A stretch of DNA of 64,000 nucleotides. It comes from Tenebrio molitor (Eukaryota; Arthropoda; Insecta; Coleoptera; Tenebrionidae). Below are positions 11,949 to 24,556 of the stretch, one piece after another. Numbering within the stretch: the first letter of the stretch is position 1; every line of letters begins with the position of its first letter. Under the pieces are notes generated by a model. That model did not search any database, had not been told where the DNA came from, and was given only the letters and a program-made list of their open reading frames with translations. The stretch covers positions 22,630,001 to 22,694,000 of the forward strand of contig NC_091047.1 of the NCBI RefSeq assembly GCF_963966145.1, written 5' to 3'. The translations under genes and the position numbers were made by a program.

Positions 11949-13216
11949 TTACATTATTGTTTGAATTTGAATTGAATTGTTTACACATTACTTTCTAATA
12001 TTGTTTTATATTGACAATAACTCTTATGTTAAGATAGATCATTAAATTTTTAATTGTGTTGTTTTATTTATTAATTGGTTTTTTAAGGACGCGAGGAGTA
12101 AAAGACAAAATCGTCAATGAATGATTTAGTGTGGACACAAAACTTCCTGGATCTCTCTAGCATATTGGATTCTATGTTAATTTCTTAGAAAACCACTTAC
12201 TAATATCTTAACAAAAAACAACCTCTAATTAAATAAACCATTCATTATTCGTTAATTAAAATTTTTATCTTTCGATTCTATAACTAGGCATTAAGCTTCA
12301 CATGCATTTTTATCTAACATCATAAGCAGTATCCTCTATGGTATTTCTAATGAAGGTGAATTTATCAGTAAGTATAGAAACAAAAAAGTGACAATGATAT
12401 AACTTAGTGATTGTTATTTACTGAGAAAACTTGTTGAGAATTCTTTCAGATTTTTTGTTGTGAATTCAGAAACAACTACATATCTGCTAATCACAGTACG
12501 AAAGTGTTAATAATCAGTAAACAATTCTCAGGCAAATCTTTATCCTAACGTTGTAACAATTTTCTTTCGTGAAAGATACAGAAAAATGCACGATGTTATC
12601 TGCAGTGAAGAAAGATAAAGAAGTAGTCAAAACCTGAACTTTAAAGTCCACCGAACATGAAGTGATAAACAACGATATTCAGTATCAATTAACATAGACT
12701 TGACAACTTCAATTTTTTCAAAAGTGCCGTTAAAAACCTGTTTGACGCCACGAAAAAAAAATCAAAATCCACGCATTTTTCAACATTTCCGCAGCCAACC
12801 TATAAACAAACATGAAAAATAGAAAACCGCACGCTCACACTCGAAAACGGTCGTCGCGAGATTAAGATCAGCTTTGAAAGATGTTCTCCAAATATTTGTG
12901 ACAGATGAGAAGGTAGGAAACATGTTTTCACATCGGTAATGTTCCTAATAAAAACAATAAACGTGATGCGCGCTCGCACAAGGCACGTGTCGAGGAATGT
13001 GTTTTAGTTTTAAATTGGAACGTTAAACGGTGGCACATCCCTTTTGTTGTTGTTTCACGTTTGCAAGACTTCGACAATCACGTCGTGTGTTGAAAGTGGC
13101 CACCTCTGACTGTTGCCCTTTCCGGTCGGTTATCCCTTTTTGCGCAAGAGTTAACAAAAGGCCGCCGATTAATCACACACCAACTAACCTTGTAATTCAA
13201 TATTAATCCAAAAGCT
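11949..13216. other. AT-rich spacer, no gene seen
   Basis: No coding frame or repeat is supported. The last 250 bp become gradually richer in CpG toward the island at 13.2 kb. Confidence 0.45.
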
Positions 13217-13825
13217 GTCTCGACTCGAGTTTTGCGGCGAAAGAACGAGTTTTTTCAGCGGTGCCACGTTGATTTGGGGCTCATTTCGCCGGCCCAAAAA
13301 ACCACTGAACTTCACAGAAAAACGAAAAAAGCACAGAAACTCAAGCAGCAACCAAAGCGTAACTCAACTCAGCACAACACAAAATATTCACACAAAACGC
13401 ATCACAAAAGAAAAACCATAAAAAGCGTAAGGGGAGATTGTTTGTTCTATTCTACCTCCAGAGATGGGTCGACGCGCACTCGACCGATGGGACGACGGTC
13501 TTTTCGTACAATTGCGATATCGTCGATGGTCGAAATGTGAAATGGATCGCGTGTAGGCACGCCGCGTCATGGGCAGGTTCACCGACCGCACCATCAAACG
13601 CTTTCAGCAGAACTGCCGGAGTTTTGGAGCGGATCTGGCGTCGCCGTGTTGATTACCACGTGGAGTGGCTTTGTGTGCGCATGCGACGGTATTTCTTCAG
13701 CGAGGACGAATTTCAGCACATCCAGAGGACGGAGGCATCGTTCGGGGGAGTGAGCGAGTTATGGCAGGACGACGTGTTCGCGCCGGGCATTTTTTCGGCG
13801 AGACAGATCGAGATGATTGATTCCG
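13217..13825 (+). other. CpG-rich island, possible 5' exon of an unidentified gene
   Basis: From about 13217 the sequence shifts to an A/C-rich leader (13300-13420, many CAACAC and AAACG words), then to CpG-rich DNA. One frame is open for 174 codons (13438-13962) and contains an ATG at 13681 beginning MRRYFFSEDEFQHIQRTEAS. A good splice donor, CCG|GTGAGG, occurs after 13825 within it. An earlier ATG at 13569 opens only 27 codons. This layout (leader, CpG-rich first exon, donor) fits a promoter-proximal exon on the plus strand. No domain is recognised and continuation exons cannot be placed in this window, so the gene call is tentative. Confidence 0.3.
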
Positions 13826-13969
13826 GTGAGGAGAGGTTCCAAAGTGGACGAGGTACGCCCACGCGACGAAGGCTGCACCGGACCGGAAACCTCGACGAAT
13901 CCGGATTCGCGGTATTTTATGGTGCGGCTGACGGACGCTCGGTGGTTCTACTTCATTCTTGAGTCACTG

Positions 13970-14485
13970 GAGCGAAACGAAATTCTTTATGAACTTGTTT
14001 TCCAAAATTTTTACTTTCAATTTATCGTTCTGTTGCAAATTCGTCGTTGATGGCGCCAGTTTTAATCTACAATAGTGGTATACGCGAGTTTTCAGTTTCC
14101 CCCAACTTTTACAAAATACAGCAACCGCTTTTGGCATTTTTATGCTTGCTTCTATTGCATCAAATCTGATTCCAGAAATGTACTTCTAAAGGGAACAGTA
14201 AACGACTCAATTGTTACACGAGTCGACAAAAATCTACGGTTTGATTAATTAAAAACTGTTATGTGAGTACTTAAATGAATAAATGAGTTGAAGAAATAAA
14301 TATCTTTTATTAATCTTTCTGAAATGACGTTAATCAAAAGACATTCACAAGTCAGTGAGACCCAGTGCTTCTGAAAAATCACTTAAGAATATTACTAAAT
14401 ATTGTAATGATGGTGACAAGTCTCGATGACAAAATGTTAGTTAGTACATAGAAGAAATGTTACAAATAGTTATTTGGATCACTAG
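13970..14485. other. Spacer, no gene seen
   Basis: AT-rich sequence after the CpG-rich island. It includes a TGGCGCCA palindrome at 14051-14058. Confidence 0.45.
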
Positions 14486-14580
14486 TCCAGAAAATTATAT
14501 TTTGTGAGTGTGAGTGGTATTGCGTAGCCAAGGCGCCTAGCCGAGGCGAACACGCGAGCACTCGCAAAACATTTTCTGGA
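14486..14580. repeat. Hairpin, TCCAGAAAAT stem with GCCGAGGCG core
   Basis: TCCAGAAAAT pairs with ATTTTCTGGA, and TTTTGTGAGTG with CACTCGCAAAA; the core contains AGGCGCCTAGCCGAGGCG. One of the CGAG-loop hairpins. Confidence 0.65.
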
Positions 14581-15970
14581 CGTGTAATCCACAAAATTTT
14601 CCGTGTCGACAAATTTAAATCATTTTTAATTTTAATTCAACGAAAGTTACTTCTGTGTCAAACTTTGTTGGCATTTAAGAATCAATGTTGCCAGCCCATT
14701 CTCTACTGAATTTTTAACCAAGGTCACTTTTGTAAGTACTAGGCCGGGAATTTAACGTTCCTGGCGGATTTGGAATCATGCAAAACCGTCGATAACGGCC
14801 GGCGGCATGAAAAATTCCTTTCAGGAGGTAATGTGAGTTCAAAAATTGTTTTTTGGTTTCACACTTGAACTACATTGTCCAAAAATCGTGATGCTGTTAG
14901 TGAAGAGTAAGGCAAAAAATGTCTCAAGACAACGAAGGAATAGAAATAAGATTTCACGATAGCTGAAGAGTAATTCTTATGACACATCAGACTGAAAAAA
15001 GTAGTGTTAAAACGATCGTGTCAGAAAATTGAAAACGTGCATTAAAAACGGAGTTTATATGCATTTTCGCGTTAAACATGACATTCACTGTTAAAGATAA
15101 GTTTTCTGCTAGAAAAGAAATTAATACGACTAATGTTAATTAAGATATTGGAGATATATTGGGGTATTATACTTTTTTGCCTAATTACTTTCAGTCTTTG
15201 TCTGGTTGAAATAAAAGGAAGGCACCTAAAGAGTCTGTGAACAACTGGCAAATGGTTTGCCCATAAATACATATGTAGTTTAAAACCCCATTTATAAAGT
15301 GAAACGACGCAACCCCGGAATGTAACGCTTTGAAGACGACGTCCGTGCTTGGAGCTCCTCGTCATGACCGCGTTATGGGGGAAGAAACCCACTAGTGAGT
15401 CACTGTATAGTCTTGATTTGTGACAGATGTGTCAGATGTTGTCGTTTACATGTTTTTACCGTCGCAATTGAGCAAACTCGAGTCCGGACCTGTGCTTTGT
15501 CGATTGAATAACTGAATGAGGGGGAGGTGAGTCCGATTGGAGATTATCGTACGACTTAGCTGAGATTGTCTTAGCTCTTAGCTGAGGAAACCGATGTATT
15601 AATTGTCAAATATTGAGTGGACAAGACCCTTGGGCAAAAAGCAAGTGTTACACGACCAATAAGAATCATTAGTTTAGCTAGATCTAGATCGATACATAAC
15701 TGAAAACAGAAAAGTATAACAAAGAAGATATATTAAATAATTTTGTAACAAGCATTCGAACTTAAGTAAACGGGTGTCCATAAGGCATTATGAAGTGAAG
15801 TGAGAGCAACAAGCCAACCAATTTTAATAAAGTTTTTGATTTCATGTTTGCACATTCTCAATTGAAGTTTTGAGTATTTGATACACTTCGACAGCATTTT
15901 TTAAACCTCAGTTAAATTTTCTAACAAAGAAATTGTTCAGAAGATTCCATATAATTTTAATAGCTATTTA
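14581..15970. other. Spacer, no gene seen
   Basis: A 106-codon minus-strand frame (15072-15392) has no motif I know. No repeats were identified apart from a short TCTAGATCTAGATCGAT run near 15680. Confidence 0.45.
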
Positions 15971-16090
15971 TGCACCAAGGGCGTTACAACGATGATTACG
16001 CCCAGAGAACGATGAATCCAGCTCGAGGGCTTTAGCCCGAGAGATGGATATCGTTCGATGGGCGTAATCATTCGGTGATGCCGTGGTGCA
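15971..16090. repeat. 120-nt hairpin, GATTACGCCC stem with CTCGAG/CCCGAG core
   Basis: TGCACC pairs with GGTGCA at the ends; GATTACGCCCA pairs with TGGGCGTAATC; GAACGAT with TCGTTC; the core CTCGAGGGC-TTTA-GCCCGAG is perfectly paired. It is nearly all stem. A loose relative of the GGGCGTTA word recurs at 16172-16215. Confidence 0.75.
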
Positions 16091-16379
16091 TACAAGATTT
16101 TATTTTTCACTATACCTACGTGTTCTTTAAAAAAAAAAAAATTGGCATCTTTGCAATTTTGAATTGATGAGGGCGTTATGAATTCATACGCCCGCTTATT
16201 CTTATTACGCCCTGTATTATTCCCCGGTTGTTATGGACATGTTTACGTATTTCGTATCCTAAAAAAAATTATAGTAAAGGGGCGAAGCTGAGTCAACAGC
16301 TGGTTCCCGGATTCTTCTGAATCTAGAGCAAAACAACAAATATAGGTATGTGTTTATTTTCAAAATAAAATAGACCAAC
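16091..16379. other. Spacer, no gene seen
   Basis: AT-rich. It contains short GGCGTTATGAATTCATACGCC-like inverted words that may be a fragment of the neighbouring hairpin family. Confidence 0.4.
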
Positions 16380-16435
16380 AAATAAAATCTGTATTAATCT
16401 CACATATCAATTTGGTTAATACGAGTATGCACCGT

Positions 16436-16627
16436 GCCTTCAAATAAATTCGGAATTAGAGTAAGCTGTGATTTATATACATATTTTGTCTATTAACGGT
16501 TGGTAACTGACGTTTAAACACACGTGTACTGTGCTGTCCAAGGTCACTGCTGTGCCTTTAAAAATTGCATGTTACCAAATTCATAATAAAATCACAGCCA
16601 GCTCTAATTTTGAATTTATTTGAAGGC
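16436..16627. mobile_element. MITE, CCTTCAAATAAAT family, copy 2
   Basis: Ends GCCTTCAAATAAATTCGGAA and its inverted counterpart TTTATTTGAAGGC; inner ends TAGAGTAAGCTGTGATTT against AAATCACAGCCAGCTCTA. It lies inside unit 1 of the tandem duplication, so it postdates the duplication or was lost from unit 2. Confidence 0.8.
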
Positions 16628-16775
16628 AGGATATTTAAATTTTATAAAATTTGTATGTGTAGGTTCTTTCATAACAACAGAAAAAAATGTCAATCTAAGA
16701 AGGGATGAAAATTACACAATAGTTATTTATGTTATAAAGACGAAAAAGAAAATATTTCGCACGATTTGCTGGAAA

Positions 16776-16806
16776 TTGCTGGACGAGGCAAAGTCGAGGC
16801 CAGCAA
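16776..16806. repeat. Short hairpin TTGCTGG/CCAGCAA with CGAG loop
   Basis: TTGCTGG pairs with CCAGCAA; the loop is ACGAGGCAAAGTCGAGG. The corresponding position in unit 2 of the tandem duplication has unrelated sequence. Confidence 0.6.
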
Positions 16807-17035
16807 CAGCAATGAGTCCGAAATATTATTTTCGTCTGTACTAATCTCACATATTTATTTGGTTAATATGTATTTAAATTTTAGAAAATTTGTATGTGTG
16901 GGTTTTTTCATATGTAACAGAAAAAATGTCAATCTAAGAAGGGATGAAAATTACACAATAGTTATTTACGTTGTAAGGACGAAAAAGAAAATATTTTGGG
17001 ACGATTTCCTGGAAACTGCTGGAGAAGACAATTTT

Positions 17036-18194
17036 AAGCCTCGCTTATTTATTAAACTACATCGGCTTAAAAAAATGTCTTCTCTACCTTGGTGTATAAT
17101 TACTACTTTAGTCGATTGCAATAAAAATACTCGTAAAAATTTTCATTCCGTTGTCAAAGTGACGTTTGATCCATAATAATTTTGAAAAATTTTGAAAAAA
17201 AGCGGACTGTTAAAAACTTCTTTACCAACCTTGAGTGTTGTCAGGGTGTTATTGCTAACTTAAGTGTTGTCGATTGTTGAACGACGTTATTCATTACTTA
17301 ACAACAAAGTGGACGAAAAATATTTTCAGCCTAGGACGAAAAAGAATGCTTTGACGAAAAGATGACGTTTTCGTCCCGATATTCAAACCGAACTGTATGG
17401 TACAATCGACTAAAAAAGAAGTTAAAGTAGCATTTGAATATGTAATGGAAAATCGAAAAAAAATAATTGCAGTCCAGTTCGTGTTTTAGTGACTTTTTTC
17501 AATGCCCAAAATAATTTGTAGTGTTGTTAACACATGTATTGTTTGTCCGTTTTAATTCTAAAAATCCGATATCTCAACGTAGAAGATTGTAATAGTTTAA
17601 ATATCGGCTTGCGATGAAAGCGTTCTTTAATTCTAGTGTTGCCGGGTTTGAATTTCCATCATGATCCATAATCATCCAGTACGATGCTTACAGCCATTAT
17701 CCACTTCACTATTAGTATCGATTACGCTAAATCAAATTTACGTTAACAATCATCCCATCAAGTGAACATAACTGTTTGTAATAAAGCTTTCAATGTTTCT
17801 GACGATCCTAAAAACTCATTTTTGCAACTCACGCTACTTCAGAATTGTTACTGCATTTAAGAGATGATACAATATAGTAATTTATTTTCTTCTTTGATCC
17901 AAAAGAAATGTCATTAAACCAAATAAAAAAATAGTGCGGCAATCCCATGAGTGTCAAAATACACTTTATGAGTTCCACACAATATTTTTCTAAGACTGTC
18001 TGAAAATAGAAAAGCAATCGACATCAAAAACAAATCTTGAAAATTTGACGTTTTTAGTGTCAAGATGGTTAGACAATTGTCTTTAATGCATTATGATTTA
18101 TGATTCGGCTATTTCGGTGATGCATTTTTGCATAACACCAGAATAAAATAATAAGTAATGACACGCTACAACAGTTTTCTTCATGCTATGTATG
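17036..18194. other. AT-rich spacer, no gene seen
   Basis: It begins with a long imperfect hairpin (GAGAAGACA...TTTTAAGCC against GGCTTAAAA...TGTCTTCTC, about 17023-17081). No gene is recognised. Confidence 0.45.
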
Positions 18195-18557
18195 TACTAT
18201 TGCGGGCAAAAAAAGTGGGACATCAAATTTCTGTCGGTTTTTAAAAATTCGATGTAGTTCAAGCTTTATTGTCATTTTTTTTGACACTATTCTAGCTGAC
18301 AGTTTCAAAATTTATTTTATACTCCTATTTTCCTTTTCCAAATGCCCTCTTTTTTTATAAAGGTAGATTTTGATTGGGACTTTGCATTAAATAAATATTC
18401 ACTACGTGCTTACTTACAATCATTCCCTATAACCTACAATACGTAATGACAACGTCAATTACTTCAAAGTAGGGTTAGATTCAGATAAGGGTTATTTTTT
18501 CACATTAAAAGTCAAGACAATGACGTTGATGTCCCACTTTTTTTGCTCGCAATAGTA
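18195..18557. mobile_element. 363-bp MITE, TACTATTGCGGGC ends
   Basis: TACTATTGCGGGCAAAAAAA at the left matches the reverse complement of the right end (TTTTTTTGCTCGCAATAGTA), continuing into AGTGGGACATCAA versus TTGATGTCCCACT. Non-coding interior. Confidence 0.8.
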
Positions 18558-20713
18558 CTATTTTTCACAATTACCATAAACAGCTGTTTCGTTCATTAAA
18601 ACCAGTGAAATATAATACAGCTTTTTTTTTAAGAAAAGAAATCTTAAAATGAAAATAATAATGAAAGTAGAATTTGTGTAAGTTGTCTAACAAGTACACT
18701 TTAGTAAGTAACAAGAAAACTCTTTAAATGTACCACAGTACATTTTATGTTGTTACGACTCAACACTGTAGCCTTTTGTTGTTTTATAAAAATTCACACG
18801 GACATAAACATACACTTTCGTAATAATAAAATTGTTCCTACAAGGAAGATAACGTTACCGACCGACTTAAACGAGTTTTAACTTTTGTTCTTGTAAATCA
18901 AACCTTATTTAAACTTTCGTTGCGCTCGTCTCGAAATGTACATTTACTTTAAGGGGAATGAACTATGATTAAAAATCCAATGCCAATGTCCACGTGCACT
19001 ACGTACTTATATTTAAATGTTCCACGTTAAATTCCAACAATGCTTAATAAGATCACGGTTAAGGGATGTCTTCTTGACACTGTTGCTTTGTATTCGTAAT
19101 TCCACGTCTAAATATTTCAACTATTATTGTAATTAGATGAAATACCTACAAACAAAATTATTTTCATTAAACAATATTAAAGACCTTGATTTTCTTGATT
19201 ACCTAGTTAGTTGTTTTTTCAATATTGTGAAAGGTGATTTTTTAGTAATGTTGTTGTTTGTTGTTGTTGTTTTGCCGTTAAGATAAAACAGAAAACTAAC
19301 ATCGAAATCGACCTATTTTTTTTTCGCTGGGCAAGATATCCATCGGATCGTAAAACCGAAATAACACTACATTTAATTTAGCTAAAATGTGACACTAATC
19401 TGTAGTTTAGTGAAAATTTAGTTTCGAGTTTGGATAAATCATGTAATAAACCAATTAAAGCAATCTCTGATTTACATAATGGCCACAAGAAGTCTCCTTT
19501 ACATTATCGAGTCCGGTGAAGTGTTCGAAAAACTTTAATCAACCCGGACCCGATCCGCACTTCAACAGTTGCGTTTATCATGTAAGCGTAATTAAGTTGT
19601 TTTAATTATCGACGTTCCTGCTACATATTTCTTGCGAAATACATAAAAATACCTGCTCTCCGCGTTCATAAATAATGCATTATCAGTAATTATATCAAAA
19701 CATAATAAATAATTCAGTCGAAATCGGTCGTGACGACGAGGAAAAAACCATCCAACAAAGGCGGAGTTTTTCATCACGTCGTCGCGATACAATTTTGGTT
19801 TTCGCTACAAATTATTGCGAGGTGGTATCGGAGGATTTAAATTACAAGGGAGACGTGTATGTTGCGGTTTGGTAACTTTCTTCACCTTAAAAGAAGACAA
19901 AGGACGTATAAATTTTCAGGCAGTTTCGCGCAAGAAATCCGCCGCGTACCTAAATGGAAGCGAACAAATTTATTAATAATTGTGAACGGGCGACGTCCTG
20001 TATGGTAATTTTTTTCGGGCTGAATGGGAACCGACGGCCCCCGAGGAATTTCTTAATTCCTCCGTGTTTCCGAATGAATAGACATTTAAATTAAATAAGC
20101 GTGAACAGTGGGAAGATTTCGCTGCCGGTGTTGAGAACAGAAGTATTAATTGAGTTCAACCCCACAGACCTGTCACTTAATTCAATCAAACCGAGCAGTG
20201 TTATTAGCGTTTTCTCTTCTAGAACAATGCAGAACGCCCGCGGTTTCGATTTTTGTCTGGCTCTCCTGTGCCCTTGCCTTTCAGCCCACGTCGACGGTTC
20301 TGAAAGGAAGTGAAACCTGATCATAATTCCAGAAGACGCCCTTTCGCCCAAGAATTTCTACTCATTTAAACCTCCTCTCTCTATGTCTCTTTTGATCGGA
20401 TAAATTTGAATAAAATCTAAAAAGTTTTCTGATTAGAACCCGATGGTGACCAAGCTTGAACCATCAGAAAATGAAGAACTAATTTTTTAGAAAATTTTTA
20501 AAAAAATTGGTAGCGCTAATTTAATACAGTTATAAATCATACGTGAGATCGAAAAAAAAAATTAGTGTTAGCTGTCACCAAAAATTTCAGTTGGCAATTC
20601 GTTAAAATTTCAATTATCTCATGTCAGTCTTAAAAGTTAGGTTAGTAATTTTCAGAACGTTGAACTCTTGATTTTCATAAAGGTGTGCATTATGTGTGGC
20701 CTGTCAATCATTA
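18558..20713. other. Spacer; unique-looking sequence from 19.5 to 20.4 kb
   Basis: The first half is AT-rich with a (TTG)n run near 19247-19275. The second half (19500-20380) is higher in complexity and free of repeats; short overlapping frames on both strands at 20091-20351 have no family features. Possible regulatory sequence. Confidence 0.4.
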
Positions 20714-21345
20714 GGAGCTCCAATCGTATTTACGAACTAGAGTAAATGTTCGAAATGTCTGCCTTCAGCTTCCAAACATAATGCTTCGCTTCATGTTTTC
20801 AAATGACCTTCGCAAAATCGGGACATCAATTAAAAATTGCAGTTATCAGTAATTACTTGCATTAATTCGGGAATTGTGCCAGGCCTGTTTTTGAACAAGT
20901 TGTTTTTCAGGTATGGAAAAACAAAATAATCAAGGCAAGTTGTTGGTAAGTGCCTTCAAAGTCCGAATGACAGTTACTATTTTAATTAATGACATCTGAT
21001 GATATTTGAATTAAATTTTTACGTGCTGTCAACTGAAGTGTATTAATCATCACCATCTCGATTTTTTTAAATTTCGATCGCATGGTATTATGTAGTCGTA
21101 TATTGTAACCTCATATTTAAGAGGTGCTGTGGAAATTTGTCACTTGTAATAATTCTGGTGTACCTATACTACCACAGGTTTACAACATAGTGATTGCCTA
21201 AAAACAAGGAAATTTTAGATAACGTATGTACAATAAACTCAACAAAGTCTGTTCAGTGACAAAAGTTGACATAGAACAAAAGAAATGTATTGTATAAAAC
21301 CAGGCTTCATCACTAAAAAATAGAAGCGCTAATTACGTGCCATCA
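20714..21345 (-). pseudogene. Degenerate mariner/IS630-like transposase, antisense
   Basis: The minus strand from about 20890 to 20745 matches the window's left-edge transposase tail almost word for word (ATTCCCGAATTAATGCAAGT, TCATTTGAAAACATGAAGCG, GAAGCTGAAGGCAGACATTT). Upstream on the same strand, near 21340-21300, a frame reads LFFSDEAWFYT, the first catalytic-aspartate block of this transposase group. Between them, frames are broken by stops and indels, so the gene is dead. The terminal 30 bp (20714-20752) are in the opposite orientation relative to the rest when compared with the left-edge copy. Confidence 0.65.
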
Positions 21346-23316
21346 TTTAAATTATTTTGCAATATTGAATACGACACAAGAGAATTTTTGGTAAAAGTTA
21401 TACCGCGATTATTTTATAATGATGGATATTATTATGCAGTCCAGTTTTGACAATTTCTTGACACGTACGAAGAGGTATTTTCTATTATTAAAACATTCTT
21501 GTTAAAGATGCTTATGAGTTCTGCTCTAGTCGTTTCTTTAAATTGTTCCTCAGATCATTCGAATTGATTTTTCTTTATTTACGCTTTCAATCTGAACAAA
21601 TCTGTTCATTACAGGTTACTTTTCACATTATTGTTTGTTTACTTCTATGTCACACCGCAAATTTTTTCAGTAGCCCTGGTATGAAGAACGACGACGAGTT
21701 TTAAATGACCCATTGTATTCGCAGCACTATACGTTAGTTGGAGAGTTCACAGGTGTTAACGTTTTTGCTCCAAAGATTAAAACTGTTCAGTGCTATTTTT
21801 TCGTGTCTGTCAATAGCACCAGCAATAGAATTAAAGACTTTCAGAAAACTTGCAAAAGATAATTTAATAATTTTAGTGAATAAAATACAATAAGTAATAA
21901 TCATTTCAAGAGGATTATTAATTTCGACGTAGGTATTTGATGTTAATTTATACAACAGGTGAAAGTTTCCTTTTCATGTTAAAACTCATTAAAGTTGGAT
22001 AGCTGTTTCTCTAAAATGTTAAGATACAGATAAAATCTACACTTATATATTTATGAGCAAATTATATAGGTATATGGCGATGTATACGGAAGCGATGAAA
22101 GATTATTAACATATTTTTTTCAAATTCTGTCATAAAATCGCATTTAAGTCAATTTCGATGTTGAATTTTTATGTGGGTAAGCTTTGTTGAATTTGATTTA
22201 ATACGCTCTGTTGACATAAATGTTTACTTAAATTAAACTTAAGCCCATTTTATTACTAGAATTATGATGTATCAACATAGTGATTATTTAGCATAAAACA
22301 TAGTTAGCTGTGCAATTTCCTAAATTTTGACATAAACGTTATTCGCTTGGTTAAAAATGAAATTGTGAAGGAACGAAGAGTTTTTGGTAAAATGTTAATA
22401 ATTGTCTGCATAAATGCACAACGGCAGAAGCATTTTTATTACACTTGCCATAAATTAGGATCATGTCTGTTTTCTCATCGTTTGAATATTTTATATATTC
22501 AATATTTTAACTTTTATTGTAAATGTCAGTTCTTGTGATAAATAAAATTATTGGAAGCAAAGCCATCATGGATTCATAATTTCATTTTAAAACAATACGA
22601 TATTTAAAATAGCCACGTCAACTTTGGAAATGTATTGTGGGTTGCATTTTCAATTCCGCCCGGCTCATTATCACTCGTGAAATAAATATAACCTATATTT
22701 CTAAGTTCGAGTCAACTGTTTTAAAAATCAACGATATGAAGGTTACAAATTAATTATCGTTTAAAATTCGTTGACAAATGTAATTGTGCTTTTAGCCTTT
22801 TCATATTTAAAATATTCATATGAGAAATATAAACAATCAAAAACAGGTAAAAACCGAGGTAAAAACCAACTTCAAAAGGAATACCTAATGAATAATGTAT
22901 TAAATTTAACAAATGCAGCATTAGGTCAGATCTAAATTAAAGAATTAAATTTTCCTGAAAAGTTACAATCGATTCTAAAGTAGGTATGATTTAGTATTGA
23001 GTGGGGAATGTTTGTACATTTACATAATGTACTTGAAAGTCATCAACATCGTAGAATGTATTTTATACATATTTTAAAACAGTTCAATCTTTTTGTTTAA
23101 TTTATTTAAAAATTGTTCCAAACTTAGTACTGCTTGTTCAGTACCTATCAAACAAAAATGAAATTAATTTCTATTTGTTCTGTTACAAATAATGACCACA
23201 ACATTCAAACAAATTGTGCTCGTTAAAGTTTGCTAAAATTCGAATCGAAAACTTTTTCGACCGGATTCGCTTGTTAGTTTTCGGAGCAGATTCGGCAAAA
23301 TTCCTGTTCGCCCAAA
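21346..23316. other. AT-rich spacer, perhaps with further transposase debris at its left
   Basis: 21350-21720 may contain the decayed N-terminal part of the antisense transposase, but no motif is clear. The rest, to 23.3 kb, is AT-rich with no feature found. Confidence 0.4.
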
Positions 23317-23719
23317 ATGAAGCCCAACGAATGTAGTCCGGTCACTAACAAAGTCTGTTTAACTTCAATAAACCTAATCAAACAGTCCCATAGTTTGATC
23401 CTACATTTACTTCTCTTCCAAACAAAACCGCACGATGAAAATTGGTTCCATCCGAAGTTCCGCTTATTTCAGAGGTCCCCTGAAGTCACCCCTGCAGCCA
23501 CCCCGGGGTCCGCATTATCGTCGATATTATTATTCAGGGGACATTCCGGCCGACTATGCTATGAGGTCGGGGACACTCGTAAACCAATTTCAAAAGCGCC
23601 TGTCGAGCACCAAACACGGCATTCCGGATGCATTCCTAATGTGGAGGAGCTCCACCGGATATAAACTGAAAAATTATGAAGCCGGGAAAAATAACGACGA
23701 AGAGGGATGTTTTCATTAG
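23317..23719 (+). other. GC-richer island with two overlapping open frames
   Basis: Two plus-strand frames (23317-23664 and 23435-23719) overlap in a stretch that is GC-richer than its surroundings. The second contains PPRGPHYRRYYYSGDIPADY. Only one could be coding, and neither has a domain I recognise. It could be an exon, or a conserved non-coding block. Confidence 0.25.
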
Positions 23720-24556
23720 GATCGTTATACTGATGTATTTCCAGCTGATATTGACAGAGTTACAAATACATCGGGATTTTAAAACATGATTCTGTCATTA
23801 GGCTAATGGCCTTTGATTTCATTCGGGGGAGAGAAAAGCTCGCCGTTTTTTGTACGAGTGCGCTTTAACTCTTTAAACGAAAACGGTTCACTGTTAATTG
23901 GGAAGTTAGGTTTACTAAATGCGGCGTTTGGCCTAAAGTAGCCTTTTATACAAAAATACCGCAAAAAACAGCTTCGAAAAGTTCAAATCAAAAAATATTT
24001 GACACGGAAAATAAAGAGAAAATTTTTTGTTTGCTTGTATTTTGTTTATTTATTTTTTTAGTTTGTCCAGTGAGGCTCGACAAGCTTCCTAATGTCACAG
24101 CTCAACTTGTACAACAGTGTTGATTTAGAGGTGGAATGTTTTTCTTTACTTGGGCGATAACACAGTGTTCATTGTGTTTACTCGGAGGCGTTTGGAATCC
24201 AGCATTAAAGATTTGAAATTGTCCGTGTCAGTAGTATAAAATCATTAGTAAGCATTTTTTTTTTACTGTTGTACGAATTGTATGAGTACAACGCGACTGA
24301 TTTGTGTATTCATCATGTCCACTTTGCCTTGTCAAAATTTAAAAATGTTTTAATTTATAGAATTTCTTTATGCCGCTTTGTAATTCTAATTTTTTAATTA
24401 CCATAACCACAAGCAGTAAATGCCGAACGGTGATTCTATAATCGTGCAGCATGGGCGTGCGATGGTCTGTGTTGGGCGCACAGTACCTAAAACAGAAAAA
24501 AAGAGTTAGAAAAGCGTTACGTAATGAATTTAGCAATTATCTTTTAATAGTAAGTA
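23720..24556. other. Spacer, no gene seen
   Basis: AT-rich. Short frames at 24339-24654 run into the MITE that follows and are not supported. Confidence 0.45.

Larger units (their letters stand above)
16380..17035 (+). repeat. Tandem duplication of a ~250-bp unit, first copy split by a MITE
   Basis: Unit 1 starts ATCTGTATTAATCTCACATA (16387 onward), is interrupted by the MITE at 16436-16627, and resumes with TATTTAAATTTTATAAAATT. Unit 2 starts near 16836 with the same order of words but no MITE: TCTCACATATTTATTTGG, TATTTAAATTTTAGAAAATT, GTCAATCTAAGAAGGGATGA. The long shared frames (16620-17176) arise from this duplication and I do not regard them as genes. Confidence 0.75.

Noticed and set aside
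16620..17176. Overlapping frames of 74 and 136 codons as paralogous genes
   Set aside because: They arise from a tandem duplication of AT-rich sequence; the shared words continue outside the frames and no domain is present.
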